64,000 nt of DNA from CAMREV01 sp051650525 (GCA_051650525.1 JBOFJE010000008.1:1-64000), one strand, 5' to 3'; numbered from the stretch's first letter, positions 31,960-43,432 are shown. Numbers and translations: made by a program. The notes: generated by a model not told the origin, from the letters alone.

Positions 31960-33018
31960 ATGGCTATTGTTTGTCAACATAATAATTTTAATCATCAAAA
32001 AGATAGCAGACTAATTACATTAATTGAAAAAAATATGTTAGATGCTAGTGATCAATATTTTTATCGTCCCGTTGGGTTTAAAGGAACGATTGACTTTGAA
32101 AATGGAAAATTTTTAAAAATTATTGGTTTATTTTGTTTTGATGCTTGAATGAGTTTTGATGATGGAACTACATTTTTAAATGTCACAATAGGAGATCAAT
32201 CAATTAGTAAGATTCCAATTCATCAACAAGTTGCATCAGCAGTTTGAAAAAAAAATTACGGTGATAAATTATGAGAAGTACCAATTAATCTATCAATTGA
32301 TATTAGTGATAGTAAATTATTCAATAGCAATATGAATGATAATGTTAATATTAATTTTAGTCTAGATTTGAATGATAATGTATGGCAAGGAAATATTGAT
32401 TATTTTTATTCAAATGAAGATTATCAAAAATTAATAGTGGATATCAAGGAAAATGTTTTTTCATCAGCTTTTACTTTTTGTAATTCATTTAATTTAGTAG
32501 AAAATAAAACTATCAATATAATGAATAAAATTGTAATAGACTCTTTTAATTTGAATAATCAATTAATTAAGGAAGTTGATAAAAAGAAATATTACTATAA
32601 AAAAATAAATGTAAACTATCCAGATTTTAAAAAAAATCATTCAATTGATAATATATTAGAATTTAGTCTTGATGAATCTATCACAATAGAATTAGATTAT
32701 TTGAATTATATAATAACAAAAAGTAAAAATAATGATGTTTCTGAATATGTTTATAAATCTGATTCTGGATTTAGTCAAAAATTAATTGGTAAAAATATTT
32801 ATTTTAAAAATAAATTAGTTTATTATTACGATCCATCAAAAAACGATTTTGATGCAACATCTAGTAATATTGGAACATTCATATTTGAAAAATGTCAACA
32901 AATTAAAATAAAGGGAGAAATGATATTAAAAATTGCTGGTATAAAGCAATATATTTATTTTGAAAATTCAACAGTACCAGTTTTTGAAAAAGTTAATTTA
33001 AAAATTGAAAAAATTTAA
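31960..33018 (+). CDS. hypothetical protein, beta-rich
   Basis: This is 352 residues with UGA as Trp, with an AAAAGGAACAAT ribosome site. There is no signal peptide or membrane helix. It is rich in alternating hydrophobic and polar stretches typical of beta sheet (INFSLDLNDNVWQGNIDYFY, FIFEKCQQIKIKGEMILKIAG). I do not recognise the family. It overlaps the comEC-like gene by 14 bases, so the two are translationally coupled. A conserved mycoplasma lineage protein is likely but unproven. Confidence 0.65.
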
Positions 33019-34120
33019 TATAAATAAATATAAAAGACCATTTAATATAAGCAATGTTTGTATATTAATTTTTTTAATAAGTAGTATTATTTTTTTTTCT
33101 AAAATGCTAATACTAGCAATTTTAATTAGCATAATTAATGTATTAATATTAATAATAATTAATCCCAATTATAAAACTAAAATTGTAATATTAGTTATAG
33201 TAGTGATCTCTAATATATTTTTTATTTTTAATAGTTCATCAAAAATTAATTTGCATTTAAATAATATTATTATTAATTTTATTAGCAATCACTATTCTAA
33301 AGATTCTAAATCTTTTATATTATTAATACTATTTAATCAAAAAATAAGCAAAGGAAAATTATTTTTTAAATTACTGAATGAACTTTCGCTTGCCCATTTG
33401 GTAGTAGTTAGTGGGATTCATTTTAATTTATTATTTAATTTAAATAAAAAAATATTTAGAAAAAATAAAATAGTTAAATTTTTTTTGTTTATTTTTATTT
33501 CTACAACATTGTTATGGTATCAAAATTTTAATTATTCAATTTTAATAAGTGTTTTCACAAATGTATTTTCTTTCAGTTTTTTTAGAATAAAAGACTATCA
33601 TGAAAAAATTAGTTTATCAGCTATTATTATTTTAATTTTTTTTCCACATGCAATTAATAATATAAGCTTTCAATTATCATTAATAGCAAGATGAGGAATA
33701 TTCATTTTTAGTTTATTGCAATTAAAAAACAAATATCTTAAGATGTTTGTTCTTACTACAATTATAAATCTATTGATATGACCAATAATTGGAAATTTAT
33801 CTCATATATTTTCTTTTTGAACTTTTTTCATTTCTTATTTTTATTTTTACATATTTGAATTCAATTTTCTATTAACATATTTTTTCTGGCCATTATTTTC
33901 AATTGATTTTATTTATAAATTATTATTTTTGCAAGAAACAATAATTTTAAATTTCTTTAATTCTATTAATATATATATTAAATTTACTGGTTTAGATTTT
34001 TATAAATTAATTATATATGAATTTCTATCTATATTGCTATTGTACAAATTATTGAATATAAAGCCTAAAATTAATGATCAAAAATTTATTAGATTTAGGA
34101 ATATTTTTTTTGTAAAATAG
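33005..34120 (+). CDS. comEC: ComEC/Rec2 competence-domain membrane protein (short form)
   Basis: This is 371 residues with UGA as Trp. It is very hydrophobic with about ten predicted membrane helices. The diagnostic ComEC signature is present: LAHLVVVSGIHFNLL (usually LAHLLAISGLHVGLL). Typical ComEC proteins of ~700 residues also have an OB-like N-terminal domain and a C-terminal MBL nuclease domain; neither is here, leaving just the channel part. ComEC carries single-stranded DNA across the membrane in competent bacteria. The ATG overlaps the previous gene. It could serve DNA or nucleotide uptake. Confidence 0.75.
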
Positions 34121-34136
34121 GAATATCAAATAAAAA

Positions 34137-34163
34137 TTAGCACTTGAGCATTTAGTGTGATAA
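34137..34163 (+). promoter_or_regulatory. CIRCE operator for HrcA
   Basis: TTAGCACTT - nine bases - GTGTGATAA, total 27 bases as in canonical CIRCE (TTAGCACTC-N9-GAGTGCTAA). Left arm matches 8 of 9, right arm 7 of 9. It sits 46 bases before dnaJ, which is where the HrcA repressor would block transcription. Confidence 0.75.
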
Positions 34164-34208
34164 TATTATTACGATTAAATATTTAACTGTTACTTGAAAG
34201 GAGAAAAA

Positions 34209-35378
34209 ATGGCTAATAGTGACTATTATAAAATTTTAGGAGTGGAAAAAAATGCTACTCAACAAGAAATTAAGAAAGCTTTTAGAAAAAAAGCAATGGA
34301 GTTTCATCCTGATAGAAATAAATCTAGTAATGCAGAAGAAGAATTTAAAAAAATTAACCAAGCATATGAAGTGTTAAATGATGAAAATAAAAGAAAAACA
34401 TATGACCAATTTGGTGCAGAAGCTGCTAATGGTAATTTTTCTGGAGGTCAAGGAGGATTTAATGGATTCTCTGGTTTTGAAGATATATTTAGTAAATTTA
34501 CAGGATCTTCTAGTAGTTCATCAGGTGGTTTTGATGATATTTTTTCTAGTTTTTTTGGTGGTTCTAGCAAAAGAAGCTCTAGACATTCAAATGAATCAAA
34601 TTTAGATATTCATGTTGAAATTGAAGTTCCCTTTGTTAAAGTAATAAAAGGTGGCAAGGAAGTTTTTTCATATAAATACAATAAAAGTTGTCTAAAGTGT
34701 TCTGGTTCTGGAGTTAATCCATTAAAATCGAATTCTGTATCAAAATGTGTTAAATGTAATGGAAGAGGCGTTGTAACAATTGCTCAGAAAATTCCTTTAT
34801 TTGGCACAATAACTTCTGAATCAGTCTGTCCATCTTGTCATGGGGAAGGTGAATCGATTATACATAAATGTGTAGATTGTCACGGTAAAAAATTTGTTCA
34901 AGATGTTAGAAAATTTGAATTTGATGTAATTCCTGGAATTAAAAACGAGGAAATTTTAAGAGTTCCTTCTAAGGGTAATGAATCAAAAAGTCACAAAGGA
35001 GATTTGTATATTACAATATATGTAACCCCTTCCAAAACATTTAAGAGAAATTCAACACATGTTTTTGCAGTCTTGAATGTTGATCCATTAAGAGCCATTG
35101 TTGGAGGGCCTGTTAAAATTGTAACTCCTTATGGTGAAGAAGAAATAATTATTCCTGCTGGAACTGAGAATGGCTCTCATATAACAGTTAAAAATAAAGG
35201 AATTAGGGCAGGTGTTGGAAGTGCTAGAATTGGTGATTTAATTTTAATTGTTAATTATACTAAACCACATGATTATTCAAAATCTCAATTAGAAATTTTA
35301 GCTAAATTTGTTCCTCAAACAAATAGAGTTCAAGATAAATACATAAAAGATGCTTTAAATGAAATTAATCATAAATAA
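34209..35378 (+). CDS. dnaJ: chaperone DnaJ
   Basis: This is 389 residues. It has a J domain with the HPD triad (EFHPDRN), a Gly/Phe/Ser-rich linker (about 75-130), and a zinc domain with four CxxCxGxG repeats (CLKCSGSG, CVKCNGRG, CPSCHGEG, CVDCHGKK). C-terminal substrate-binding domains follow. The fourth repeat ends GKK rather than GxG. DnaJ delivers unfolded proteins to DnaK and stimulates its ATPase. An AGGAGA ribosome site fixes the start at 34209. It is under CIRCE and followed by grpE at 11 bases; dnaK is not in the window. Confidence 0.96.
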   Translation: MANSDYYKILGVEKNATQQEIKKAFRKKAMEFHPDRNKSSNAEEEFKKINQAYEVLNDENKRKTYDQFGAEAANGNFSGGQGGFNGFSGFEDIFSKFTGSSSSSSGGFDDIFSSFFGGSSKRSSRHSNESNLDIHVEIEVPFVKVIKGGKEVFSYKYNKSCLKCSGSGVNPLKSNSVSKCVKCNGRGVVTIAQKIPLFGTITSESVCPSCHGEGESIIHKCVDCHGKKFVQDVRKFEFDVIPGIKNEEILRVPSKGNESKSHKGDLYITIYVTPSKTFKRNSTHVFAVLNVDPLRAIVGGPVKIVTPYGEEEIIIPAGTENGSHITVKNKGIRAGVGSARIGDLILIVNYTKPHDYSKSQLEILAKFVPQTNRVQDKYIKDALNEINHK

Positions 35379-35389
35379 GGAGAAATGAA

Positions 35390-35986
35390 ATGTCAAAAGA
35401 AACTAAAAATAAAATAAATGAGGAAAATACAGTAAATCCTCAAATTTCTATTTTAGAAAATGAATTAAAACTTGAAAAAGAAAAAAACCTTGATAATCAA
35501 AAAAGAATTGAAAATTTAGAAAAGGAAAAAAATGAATTATCAATTTTTTTTAAAGATGAGCTAATTCGGAAAAGTAAACTTGCTCAAGAAGAAGTGAATC
35601 GTAAGGTAGAAGAAATAAAAAGACAATTGGATGCTGAAACAAAAATTGCTAAAAAATATGCAATAGAAAATCAGGCTTTAGATTTGATTAATATTACTCA
35701 GCAACTAAAAAGTGCTGTTTCCCAAGATGTTGATGATTTAAAACTTAATAATTATTTACTCGGATTTAGAATGATTTCAAGAATGCTAGAAGAATTATTA
35801 ATTAGTATGGGAATTAGAGAAATAAAAGTAAAAATAGGGGATCCCTTTAATGAAAAATTCATGGAAGGTGTCGCAACTTCAAAATTAGATGGTGTAGAAG
35901 TTGGTTGTATTTCTAAAATTATTAGAAATGGATACTCTTTGTATGAAAGAGTCATTCAGTTCGTTCAAGTTGAAGTAAAAGAATAA
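35390..35986 (+). CDS. grpE: nucleotide exchange factor GrpE
   Basis: This is 198 residues. The N-terminal half is a charged coiled coil. The C-terminal beta-wing domain has the family signature GVEVGCISKIIRNGYSLYERVIQFVQV. GrpE releases ADP from DnaK. The order dnaJ-grpE differs from the common hrcA-grpE-dnaK-dnaJ. The AAGGAGAAATG ribosome site overlaps the dnaJ end, and a hairpin terminator follows. Confidence 0.93.
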   Translation: MSKETKNKINEENTVNPQISILENELKLEKEKNLDNQKRIENLEKEKNELSIFFKDELIRKSKLAQEEVNRKVEEIKRQLDAETKIAKKYAIENQALDLINITQQLKSAVSQDVDDLKLNNYLLGFRMISRMLEELLISMGIREIKVKIGDPFNEKFMEGVATSKLDGVEVGCISKIIRNGYSLYERVIQFVQVEVKE

Positions 35987-36004
35987 AGTTTTATTCTTTT
36001 TTTT
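35977..36004 (+). terminator. terminator after grpE
   Basis: AAAAGAATAAA pairs with TTTATTCTTTT, overlapping the grpE stop codon, with a trailing T-run. Confidence 0.75.
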
Positions 36005-36033
36005 AATTTTAATGGTATTAATATAATATAAAT

Positions 36034-36693
36034 ATGAATTTAAATCAAAATCTATTATTTGAAAGAAAAAGCAAAGAAAATGGTTTTCTGGAATATGTAG
36101 AAAAAATTAAGCCATTTTTGAATTATAAAAATTTAACAAATTTTTTTTGAATTAAAAAGAAACTATTTAATTCAGAGAACTATTTTTTTTATGAAAGATA
36201 TGTATTTTTATTAATCAAATTATGGGCGATGGAACATGAAGAATATAGTGATAAATACATAAAAAAATTGGTCAGAATAATTAGAAAATTTAAATTAGAA
36301 GAACATTTATTTGGAATTGAAAAAGAATATATTAGTTTGTTTAAGGAAATTATTTTTAATGCTAAAAGAAATTTGAAAAATCTAGTTGTTGATTTCCCTG
36401 TTTTTTCAGAATTTAATCAAAAAGAAGAAATATTTTATATTCTAAATAATGTCAATTGCATATCTGATAGAGTAAATGATATGGGAGATGTTTTTATCAC
36501 TAGTAAAAGAATTGTATTTTCAAAGGAAGCTGTAGTCTTCAGCATCCCCTATAATGAAATAGTTTGATACAAACTTACTAATGATGGTCTTGAATTATTT
36601 GCTTATTCTAGAAAAATATTTTTAAATCCTCATAATGATGATCCTAGAGTTCTATATGTTTCTTTTGAAAGAGTTTATAATGGAAGCTATTAA
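36034..36693 (+). CDS. hypothetical protein with PH-like C-terminal segment
   Basis: This is 219 residues with UGA as Trp. The first 130 residues are helical and basic. The last 80 (VFITSKRIVFSKEAVVFSIPYNEIVWYK...GLELF) follow the strand order of bacterial PH/GRAM-like domains, in which a TxxRI strand precedes an IPYxxI strand. There is no signal peptide. The 3' end overlaps uvrC by 14 bases. Family and function are unknown; PH-like is inference from pattern. Confidence 0.6.
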
Positions 36694-38458
36694 AAATCAA
36701 ATTATAAATAAGATAAAGCAATCACCAAAAAAACCAGGTTGTTATTTTTGGAAAGATTATACTGGTAAAATTATTTACATTGGTAAAGCCAAAAATCTTC
36801 AAAAAAGATTAAAACAATATATGCTTGAAAATAAGGATCCAAAAACTACAATGATGATTAGTAAAGCGGTAGATTTTGATTTCATTATTACAAATTCAGA
36901 AGTAGAATCTCTTATAATGGAGGCTAATTTAATAAATAAATACCAACCAAAATACAATATCCTACTTAAAGAACAGTTAAATCATCAATTTTTATATATT
37001 ACAAATGAAAAGCATCCGAGGGTTGTTTTATCTAGAAATTTTCCTTCTAATAAAGTATTATTGAAAATTGGTCCAATTATAACAGACTCTTTTAAGAAAA
37101 GAGCATTGATGGATTTGATAAATCACAATTTTCTTTTTAGAAAATGTAAATTTATTCCAAAACAAAAATGTATTTTTTATGATTTAGGACAATGTCTTGC
37201 TCCATGCATTAATCAATATGATTTATCAATTTATAAATACTATATTAATGAAATTGAAATGTTATTTAAAGGGAAGAAAACTGATTTTTACAAAAAATTA
37301 ATTAAGAAGGAAAAGAAGTTTTCTCAAAACTTAGAATATGAAAAGGCAAATGAAACATTGGGAATAATAAATTTGATAAAAGAAATCCCAAAAATGTTAA
37401 TTGTAGATCAAAATGAATTTGATGTATTTAGTTTTTTTTATAAAGACAATATTATTACCTTTTCTATATTTGAATATAAAGATAATAATTTAATTTCAAA
37501 ATTTTTACAAACTGATTTTTCAGGAGAGGAATTAATTCAGGAAAATCTTGAAAGATTTATTTATCAATATTACATAGATAAAAATTTTAAATCAAAAAAA
37601 TTAATGTCAGCTGTTATAATCAATCAAGATATTTTGAGTATTTTGAAAATAAAATTATTAATTTCTAATAATAATAAATACAGTCAAATTGTCAAATTAG
37701 CCATTGAAAATTCAAAAGAAAGTTGGAAAAATGAATCCTTGAAACTTTTAGATAAATTTCAAAGAACTGAAGAATCTTTTGAAGAACTAAAGAAAATATT
37801 AAAAATTGATAACTTAAATTTGATTGAAATCTATGATAATTCACATTTTTATAATGAAAACCCTTTAGGTGTGAAGGTTGCATATATTAATGGTGAAAAA
37901 AGAAAAGAATTATATCGAAAGTATAATATAAAAAATACTGATTCAAAATCTGATGTTGCATATATTTACGAGGTAATTTCGAGAAGGCTTGATTCAATTT
38001 ATAAAAATAATAGTGATATTATTCCAAATTTAATTATTGTAGACGGTGGTATTATGCAAGTAAATTCAGCATATCAAGCAATTAATAATCATAATCTTTC
38101 TTTGATTATTAACGTAATTGGACTTGTTAAAAATTCAAGGCATCATACAGAGGCTATTATTTTGAAAGATGGGACAAAAATAAATATAAATAAACAAACT
38201 AGTCTTTATTATTTGCTTTCTAATATGCAAGATGAAGTTCATCGATTTGCTATTGGGAATCTAAGAAATAAGCAATCAAAAAAAATTTATCATAGTGAAT
38301 TATTAGATATAAAGGGAGTTGGAGAATTATCAATTAAAAAGATATTTAATTATTTTTCAACTATCGATGAAATTAAACTAGCTTCATTAACAGAGATTGA
38401 ACAAATAGTTGGCAAGAAAATTGCAAGTAAAATTTTTAATTATTTTAATAATATTTAA
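36680..38458 (+). CDS. uvrC: excinuclease ABC subunit C
   Basis: This is 592 residues. The N-terminal GIY-YIG nuclease has GCYFW...IIYIGKAKNLQKRL. A Cys-rich segment follows (CKFIPKQKCIFYDLGQCLAPC), then a UVR coiled-coil motif near 205-240. The RNase H-like nuclease (IEIYDNSHFYNENPLGVKV, IIVDGGIMQ) and a helix-hairpin-helix end come last. UvrC makes both incisions in nucleotide excision repair. The ATG at 36680 is preferred to an upstream in-frame start inside the previous gene, since it begins just before the GIY domain. Confidence 0.95.
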   Translation: MEAIKNQIINKIKQSPKKPGCYFWKDYTGKIIYIGKAKNLQKRLKQYMLENKDPKTTMMISKAVDFDFIITNSEVESLIMEANLINKYQPKYNILLKEQLNHQFLYITNEKHPRVVLSRNFPSNKVLLKIGPIITDSFKKRALMDLINHNFLFRKCKFIPKQKCIFYDLGQCLAPCINQYDLSIYKYYINEIEMLFKGKKTDFYKKLIKKEKKFSQNLEYEKANETLGIINLIKEIPKMLIVDQNEFDVFSFFYKDNIITFSIFEYKDNNLISKFLQTDFSGEELIQENLERFIYQYYIDKNFKSKKLMSAVIINQDILSILKIKLLISNNNKYSQIVKLAIENSKESWKNESLKLLDKFQRTEESFEELKKILKIDNLNLIEIYDNSHFYNENPLGVKVAYINGEKRKELYRKYNIKNTDSKSDVAYIYEVISRRLDSIYKNNSDIIPNLIIVDGGIMQVNSAYQAINNHNLSLIINVIGLVKNSRHHTEAIILKDGTKININKQTSLYYLLSNMQDEVHRFAIGNLRNKQSKKIYHSELLDIKGVGELSIKKIFNYFSTIDEIKLASLTEIEQIVGKKIASKIFNYFNNI

Positions 38459-38486
38459 TAAATATTTATATTTATAAATAAAAGAC

Positions 38487-38492
38487 TATAAT
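38487..38492 (+). promoter_or_regulatory. -10 box of the arginine operon
   Basis: TATAAT lies 60 bases before arcA, in the 93-base gap after uvrC. No recognisable ArgR box was found. Confidence 0.5.
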
Positions 38493-38551
38493 AAGTGTGT
38501 AAATATTCAAAATTGTTGTTTTGTCTATTTATAGTAAAAAAAGGTTTTCAA

Positions 38552-39757
38552 ATGATTAATGTATTTAGCGAAATAGGGGTTTTGAAAAAAGTTTTAGTTC
38601 ATACTCCTGGAAAAGAAATAGAATATATTTCACCTTTTAAACTAGATGAATTATTGTTTTCTAATGTGCTTGAGCCAAACACTGCTATTGAAGAACATAA
38701 AAAATTTGTTCAAATTTTAAAAGATAATGGTGTAGAAGTGATTCAATTAGTGAATTTAGTTAGTGAAACATATGATTTTGCTTCTCCAAAAGAAAAAGAT
38801 GAATTTTTAAATCAGTGATTAGATGAAGTTGAACCCTCAATTGATTCTGATCAATTAAGAAAAAAAATTAAAGATCATATTTTAGGTCAAAAAACAACTA
38901 AAAATATGATTGAATTGATGATGTCTGGTTTTTTTTCAAGTAGTATTGGGGTAAAATCAAAAGATGAATTAATTGTTCATCCTTTGCCCAATTTATTCTT
39001 TACAAGAGATCCATTTGCTTCTGTAGGCAATGGGGTAACCATTCATAAGATGAAATATAAAACAAGGCAAAGAGAAACGCTATTCTATCATTTTATATTT
39101 AATGTTCATCCAGAATATAAAAATGTTGAGAAATTTACTTCAAGAAATAGTTCAACTTCTATTGAAGGTGGAGATATCTTTGTTTATAATGATGAAAATT
39201 TAGTAATTGGGGTTTCTGAAAGAACCGAGCTTGAGTCTATTGAGAAAATAGCTCTTACTTTAAAGAAGAATAATTCAAAATTCAAAAGAATCTTTGCAAT
39301 TAATGTTCCAAAATTTCCAAATTTAATGCATTTAGATACATGGTTAACTATGATTGATTATAATAAATTTCTTTATTCTCCAAATATGTTGAAAGAATTA
39401 AAGATATGGGAGATTTTTCTAGATGAAAAAGAGATTATTAAAAAAGAATTAAATATCTCTTTAGAAGAATTATTAGCAATTGTTATTAAACAAAAAGCAA
39501 TATTAATTCCAGTTTCTGGAAAAAATGCAACTCAATTAGATATTGATATTGAAACTAATTTTGATGCAACTAATTATCTTGCTATTAAACCAGGTTTAGT
39601 AGTAGGTTATGACCGTAATAGCAAAACAGAAAAAGCTTTAAAAGATGCTGGTGTTACAGTATTATCTTTTAAAGGGAACCAATTATCACTTGGTATGGGT
39701 TCTGCAAGATGTATGTCTATGCCTCTTCTTAGAGAACCAATAAATTGAAAAAAATAA
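38552..39757 (+). CDS. arcA: arginine deiminase
   Basis: This is 401 residues with UGA as Trp. Motifs are FTRDPFASVGNG, IEGGDIF, the HLDTWLTMID His-Asp pair, and the GSARCMSMPL end with catalytic Cys. It hydrolyses arginine to citrulline and ammonia, the first step of the deiminase pathway and often the main energy source of non-fermenting mycoplasmas. The ATG at 38552 follows AAAAAAGG; an upstream start would add a non-conserved extension. It leads arcA-argF-arcC-arcD on the same strand. Confidence 0.97.
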
Positions 39758-39789
39758 AATAAAAAATAATAAAAAAAGGAAATATATTT

Positions 39790-40818
39790 ATGCCAGTAAA
39801 TTTAAAAGGAAGAAGCTTAGATTCACTTCTAAACTTCACAACTGATGAAGTTCATTATTTAATCAACTTATCACTTAATCTTAAAAAAGAAAAATATACA
39901 GGAGCACATGTTAATAATCGTCCATTTACAGGAAAGAATATTGCAGTTTTGTTTCAAAAAGATTCTACTAGAACTCGTTGTTCTTTTGAAGTAGCTTCAG
40001 CTGATTTAGGTGCAGGGGTAACTTACATTGGACCACAAGGGTCAAATTTTGGTAAAAAAGAATCTATTGAAGATACTGCAAAAGTTCTTGGGAGATTTTA
40101 TGATGGAATTGAATTCAGAGGTTTTAAACAATCTGATGTCGATGCACTTGTAAAATATTCAGGGGTACCAGTTTTTAATGGGTTAACTGATGATGAGCAT
40201 CCAACACAAATTATTGCTGATTATATGACTATTAAAGAACATTTAGGAAGTTTAAAAAACAAAAAAATTGTTTTCATTGGTGATATAAAAAATAATATGG
40301 GACATTCTATTTTAATAGGAGCTGCATTTGTTGGAATGCATGTTACATTAATTGGTCCAAAAGAATATCAAAAAGGAATGAGACCAGCTGTTTTAAAAGC
40401 ATGTGAAAAATTATTTGCTGTTAATGGTGGATCTTTGACTTTTAGTGATGATAAAATTAGTGGATCAAAAGATGCAGATGTAATTTACACAGATGTTTGA
40501 GTTGGCCTTGGTGAAGATTTTGCGCTATTTGATAAAAGAATTGGTGATTTAAAAGATTATCAAGTTGATATGAAAATGATTAAAGCAGCAAAGAAAGATG
40601 TAATTTTTCTTCACTGTTTACCAGCTTTTCATGATAACCATACTGAATTTTCAGAAAAAGTTAGTACTCAATTTGGTAAAAAATACCCAGAAGTTGCTTC
40701 TGGAGCTATTGAAGTTACTGATGAAGTATTTCAATCTAAACATAATAAAGCTTTTGATCAAGCAGAAAATAGAATGCATTCTATTAAAGCTATCATGTTA
40801 GCTATGATTGGTTATTAA
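39790..40818 (+). CDS. argF: ornithine carbamoyltransferase (catabolic)
   Basis: This is 342 residues with UGA as Trp. The carbamoyl phosphate site is STRTRCSFE, HPTQIIADY follows, and the ornithine site HCLPAFHDNHTEFS has its Cys. In this setting it converts citrulline plus phosphate to ornithine plus carbamoyl phosphate. The equivalent symbol is arcB. An AAAAAAGGAAA ribosome site lies in the 32-base gap after arcA. Confidence 0.97.
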
Positions 40819-40822
40819 TTTT

Positions 40823-41755
40823 ATGTCAAAAAGAATTGTTATTGCTCTTGGAGGTAATGCGTTAGGTAATTGTCCAAGCGAACAGAAAGAACTTGTAAAG
40901 GTTCCTGCAAAGAAAATAGCAAATCTTATTCAAATGGGTAATGATATTATAATAGGTCATGGTAATGGCCCTCAAGTTGGAATGATATTTAATTCATTTA
41001 AAGATGCAAAAATTAATAATCCTAAAACAGCAGATGTTATGCTTGCTGAATCTGGAGCTATGTCTCAAGGATACATTGGCATTCATTTATTAAATGCAAT
41101 TAAGAATGAACTAATCAAAATAAATACAAAAAAAGATGTTGTCTATTTTTTAACTCAAACTATTGTTGATAAAAACTGTCCATCATTTAAAAATCCAACA
41201 AAGCCAATTGGTCCTTTCTATACTTCAAAGCAGGAAGCTGAAATATCTAATCCTGGTAGTATCATTATTGAAGATTCTGGCAGAGGGTATCGAAAAGTTG
41301 TTGCTTCCCCAGAACCATTAGATTTTTTAGGAATAGAAACATTCAAAAAAAATATTAATGAAAAAGCCATTGTTATTTTAGGTGGTGGAGGTGGGATTCC
41401 AACAATATTTGATAATAATGAATATAAAACAGTAGATGCTGTTATTGATAAAGATTTTGCTCTTTCAAAAATTGCTGAAAAAGTTGATGCTGACACATTA
41501 TTAATTTTAACAAGTGTTGACTATATATATATTAATTTTAACAAACCTAATCAAAAAAAATTGGAAGTTGTTTCTGTTAAAGAACTTGAAAAATATATTG
41601 ATGAAAATCAATTTTCAAAGGGAAGTATGCTTCCAAAAGTTCAAGCTGCAATTAAGTTTGTTAAGTCAAAACCTGGATGTGAAGCAATAATTGCTGATTT
41701 ATTAAAAGTTGAATTAGCAATTGGTGGCAAATCTGGAACTAGAATTGTTGCATAA
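40823..41755 (+). CDS. arcC: carbamate kinase
   Basis: This is 310 residues. The opening IVIALGGNALG, the NIGHGNGPQVGM-like stretch (IIIGHGNGPQVGM), AVIDKDFA and the KVQAA end are diagnostic. It transfers phosphate from carbamoyl phosphate to ADP, giving the ATP of the pathway. It starts 4 bases after the argF stop. Confidence 0.97.
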   Translation: MSKRIVIALGGNALGNCPSEQKELVKVPAKKIANLIQMGNDIIIGHGNGPQVGMIFNSFKDAKINNPKTADVMLAESGAMSQGYIGIHLLNAIKNELIKINTKKDVVYFLTQTIVDKNCPSFKNPTKPIGPFYTSKQEAEISNPGSIIIEDSGRGYRKVVASPEPLDFLGIETFKKNINEKAIVILGGGGGIPTIFDNNEYKTVDAVIDKDFALSKIAEKVDADTLLILTSVDYIYINFNKPNQKKLEVVSVKELEKYIDENQFSKGSMLPKVQAAIKFVKSKPGCEAIIADLLKVELAIGGKSGTRIVA

Positions 41756-41779
41756 AATAAGTTTAAAGGAATTAAAATA

Positions 41780-43420
41780 ATGACAAATAATATTATGTCC
41801 TCAGCTGAGGAAAAATCAATTGCTAATGCTCCAAAAAATAAGAAAATATCTTTTTTTTCTGCTATGGTAATTGTTATTGGATCATCGGTTGGTGCTGGAA
41901 TATTCTTAAAATCACAAGCTGTCTTATCAGGCTCTTGGGAAAGTTTGGGTTTGGCAATTTTTGCATGATTAATTGCTGGTTTTGCTGTAATTGCAATGGC
42001 TCTTGCATTAGTTGAAGTTGCAAGTGCAAATGTAAATAACAATTTATCCTTAATTGGTTGATGTAAACAATTTAATGGGAGAACAATTTACAAAGCATCT
42101 AAAAATTTTATGTTTTATGTCTATTTGCCATTAACTTATTTTTTTATGCCATTATATGTATTGATTCAACTTTCCGATGGGATAGGAACTTTCATTCATT
42201 ACGATCAATTTACAGCAGCAGCTAAGTCTGGTCATGGTGATGATTTTCAATATTCTTTTAATTTTGGTACTCATAATGATGCTTTGATTTGAACGGTTCT
42301 TGGGCTTATCATTTCTGTTTATTTTATTTTATTTTCTGGTTTTTCTTCAAAAATTGGAAATATTCAAAATTTAGGGATTACATTTATAAAATTCATTCCA
42401 TTAGTAATTGCTGGTGTAATTGGATTTATATATATTGGAACAGGTGGAGATAAAAGTAATATTCATGGTGGTATTCCAAAACACGATCCTGTTACCCCTG
42501 CTTCTCCAATTTCATCTTTTTCACCAATGTTTGGGATGTCTTTAGCAATTTCTGGGATATTCTTTGCTTATGATGGATTTTATGTTACTACAGGATTACA
42601 AACTGAAATGAAAGAGCCTAAGAAAACTCCTATGGCACTTTTATTTGGTTTAATAATTGTAACTGTAATTTATTTAATTATAGCTATATCAATGTCTTTA
42701 AATGGTACAGGTTCTTTTTCAGGATTTGGAATTTGATTAGCACAAAAGAATGCTTTATGAGTATTTGGAATTATCAACATTTTTATTGCTGTTGGTGTTT
42801 TAGGGATAATCAATGGGTTTGCAATGTGAGCTCCTAGATTTACTGAGGATTTAATTTCTGAAAATGAAGTTCCATTTTCAAATAGATTTAAAGATAAGTT
42901 GAATCCAACTCATCCAAAAATAGGGATTATGTATTCATTAATATTAACAATTCCAATCGTTGTTTTATTTTCTATTATTGGAACCTTTGCTTATATACCT
43001 TCTTCTTTCTACAGTCAATATGGTACTGGCATGGATAGATTAATGAGTTTTGCTGATTTGATTGCTAATTGAACTTCTTTATTTGCCTTTTCATTTATCA
43101 CATTAGCTATCTTTGGTTGTTTAAAAAATAGAAAAACTAAAACTATTAACACGGATCAAAAAAAATATTTTGTTCCCATGGCTATATCAGCAATTATTAT
43201 TGTTGGTTTCATCTTCTTAATTCAAATTTTAGTACCCTTCATAGACTTTTTTATGGGATTAGCTCCAGGTAATAATGGAGTTTCAAAGGATGAGATGATT
43301 GGTAGAGGAGCATTAGTTCTTGTTTTCTTGTTATATTCAGGAGTTTGTTTCTTTCCAACAATTATTGAAGATATTTATATAAATAGGAAAAATAAATTAA
43401 TTAATCAAAAATTAAATTAG
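41780..43420 (+). CDS. arcD: arginine/ornithine antiporter-like APC permease
   Basis: This is 546 residues with UGA as Trp and about 12 to 13 hydrophobic segments. The N-terminal IGSSVGAGIFLKSQAVL is the APC superfamily substrate loop, and YDGFYVTTGLQTEMKEPKKTP is shared with the next gene. The position at the end of the arc genes argues for arginine-ornithine exchange. A strong terminator follows, separating it from its paralog. The substrate is inferred from context. Confidence 0.85.
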
Positions 43421-43432
43421 ATTTTATAAAAA

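Noticed and set aside
36635..36679. Earlier in-frame start for uvrC
   Set aside because: It lies inside the preceding gene and adds residues not found before the GIY-YIG domain in UvrC.
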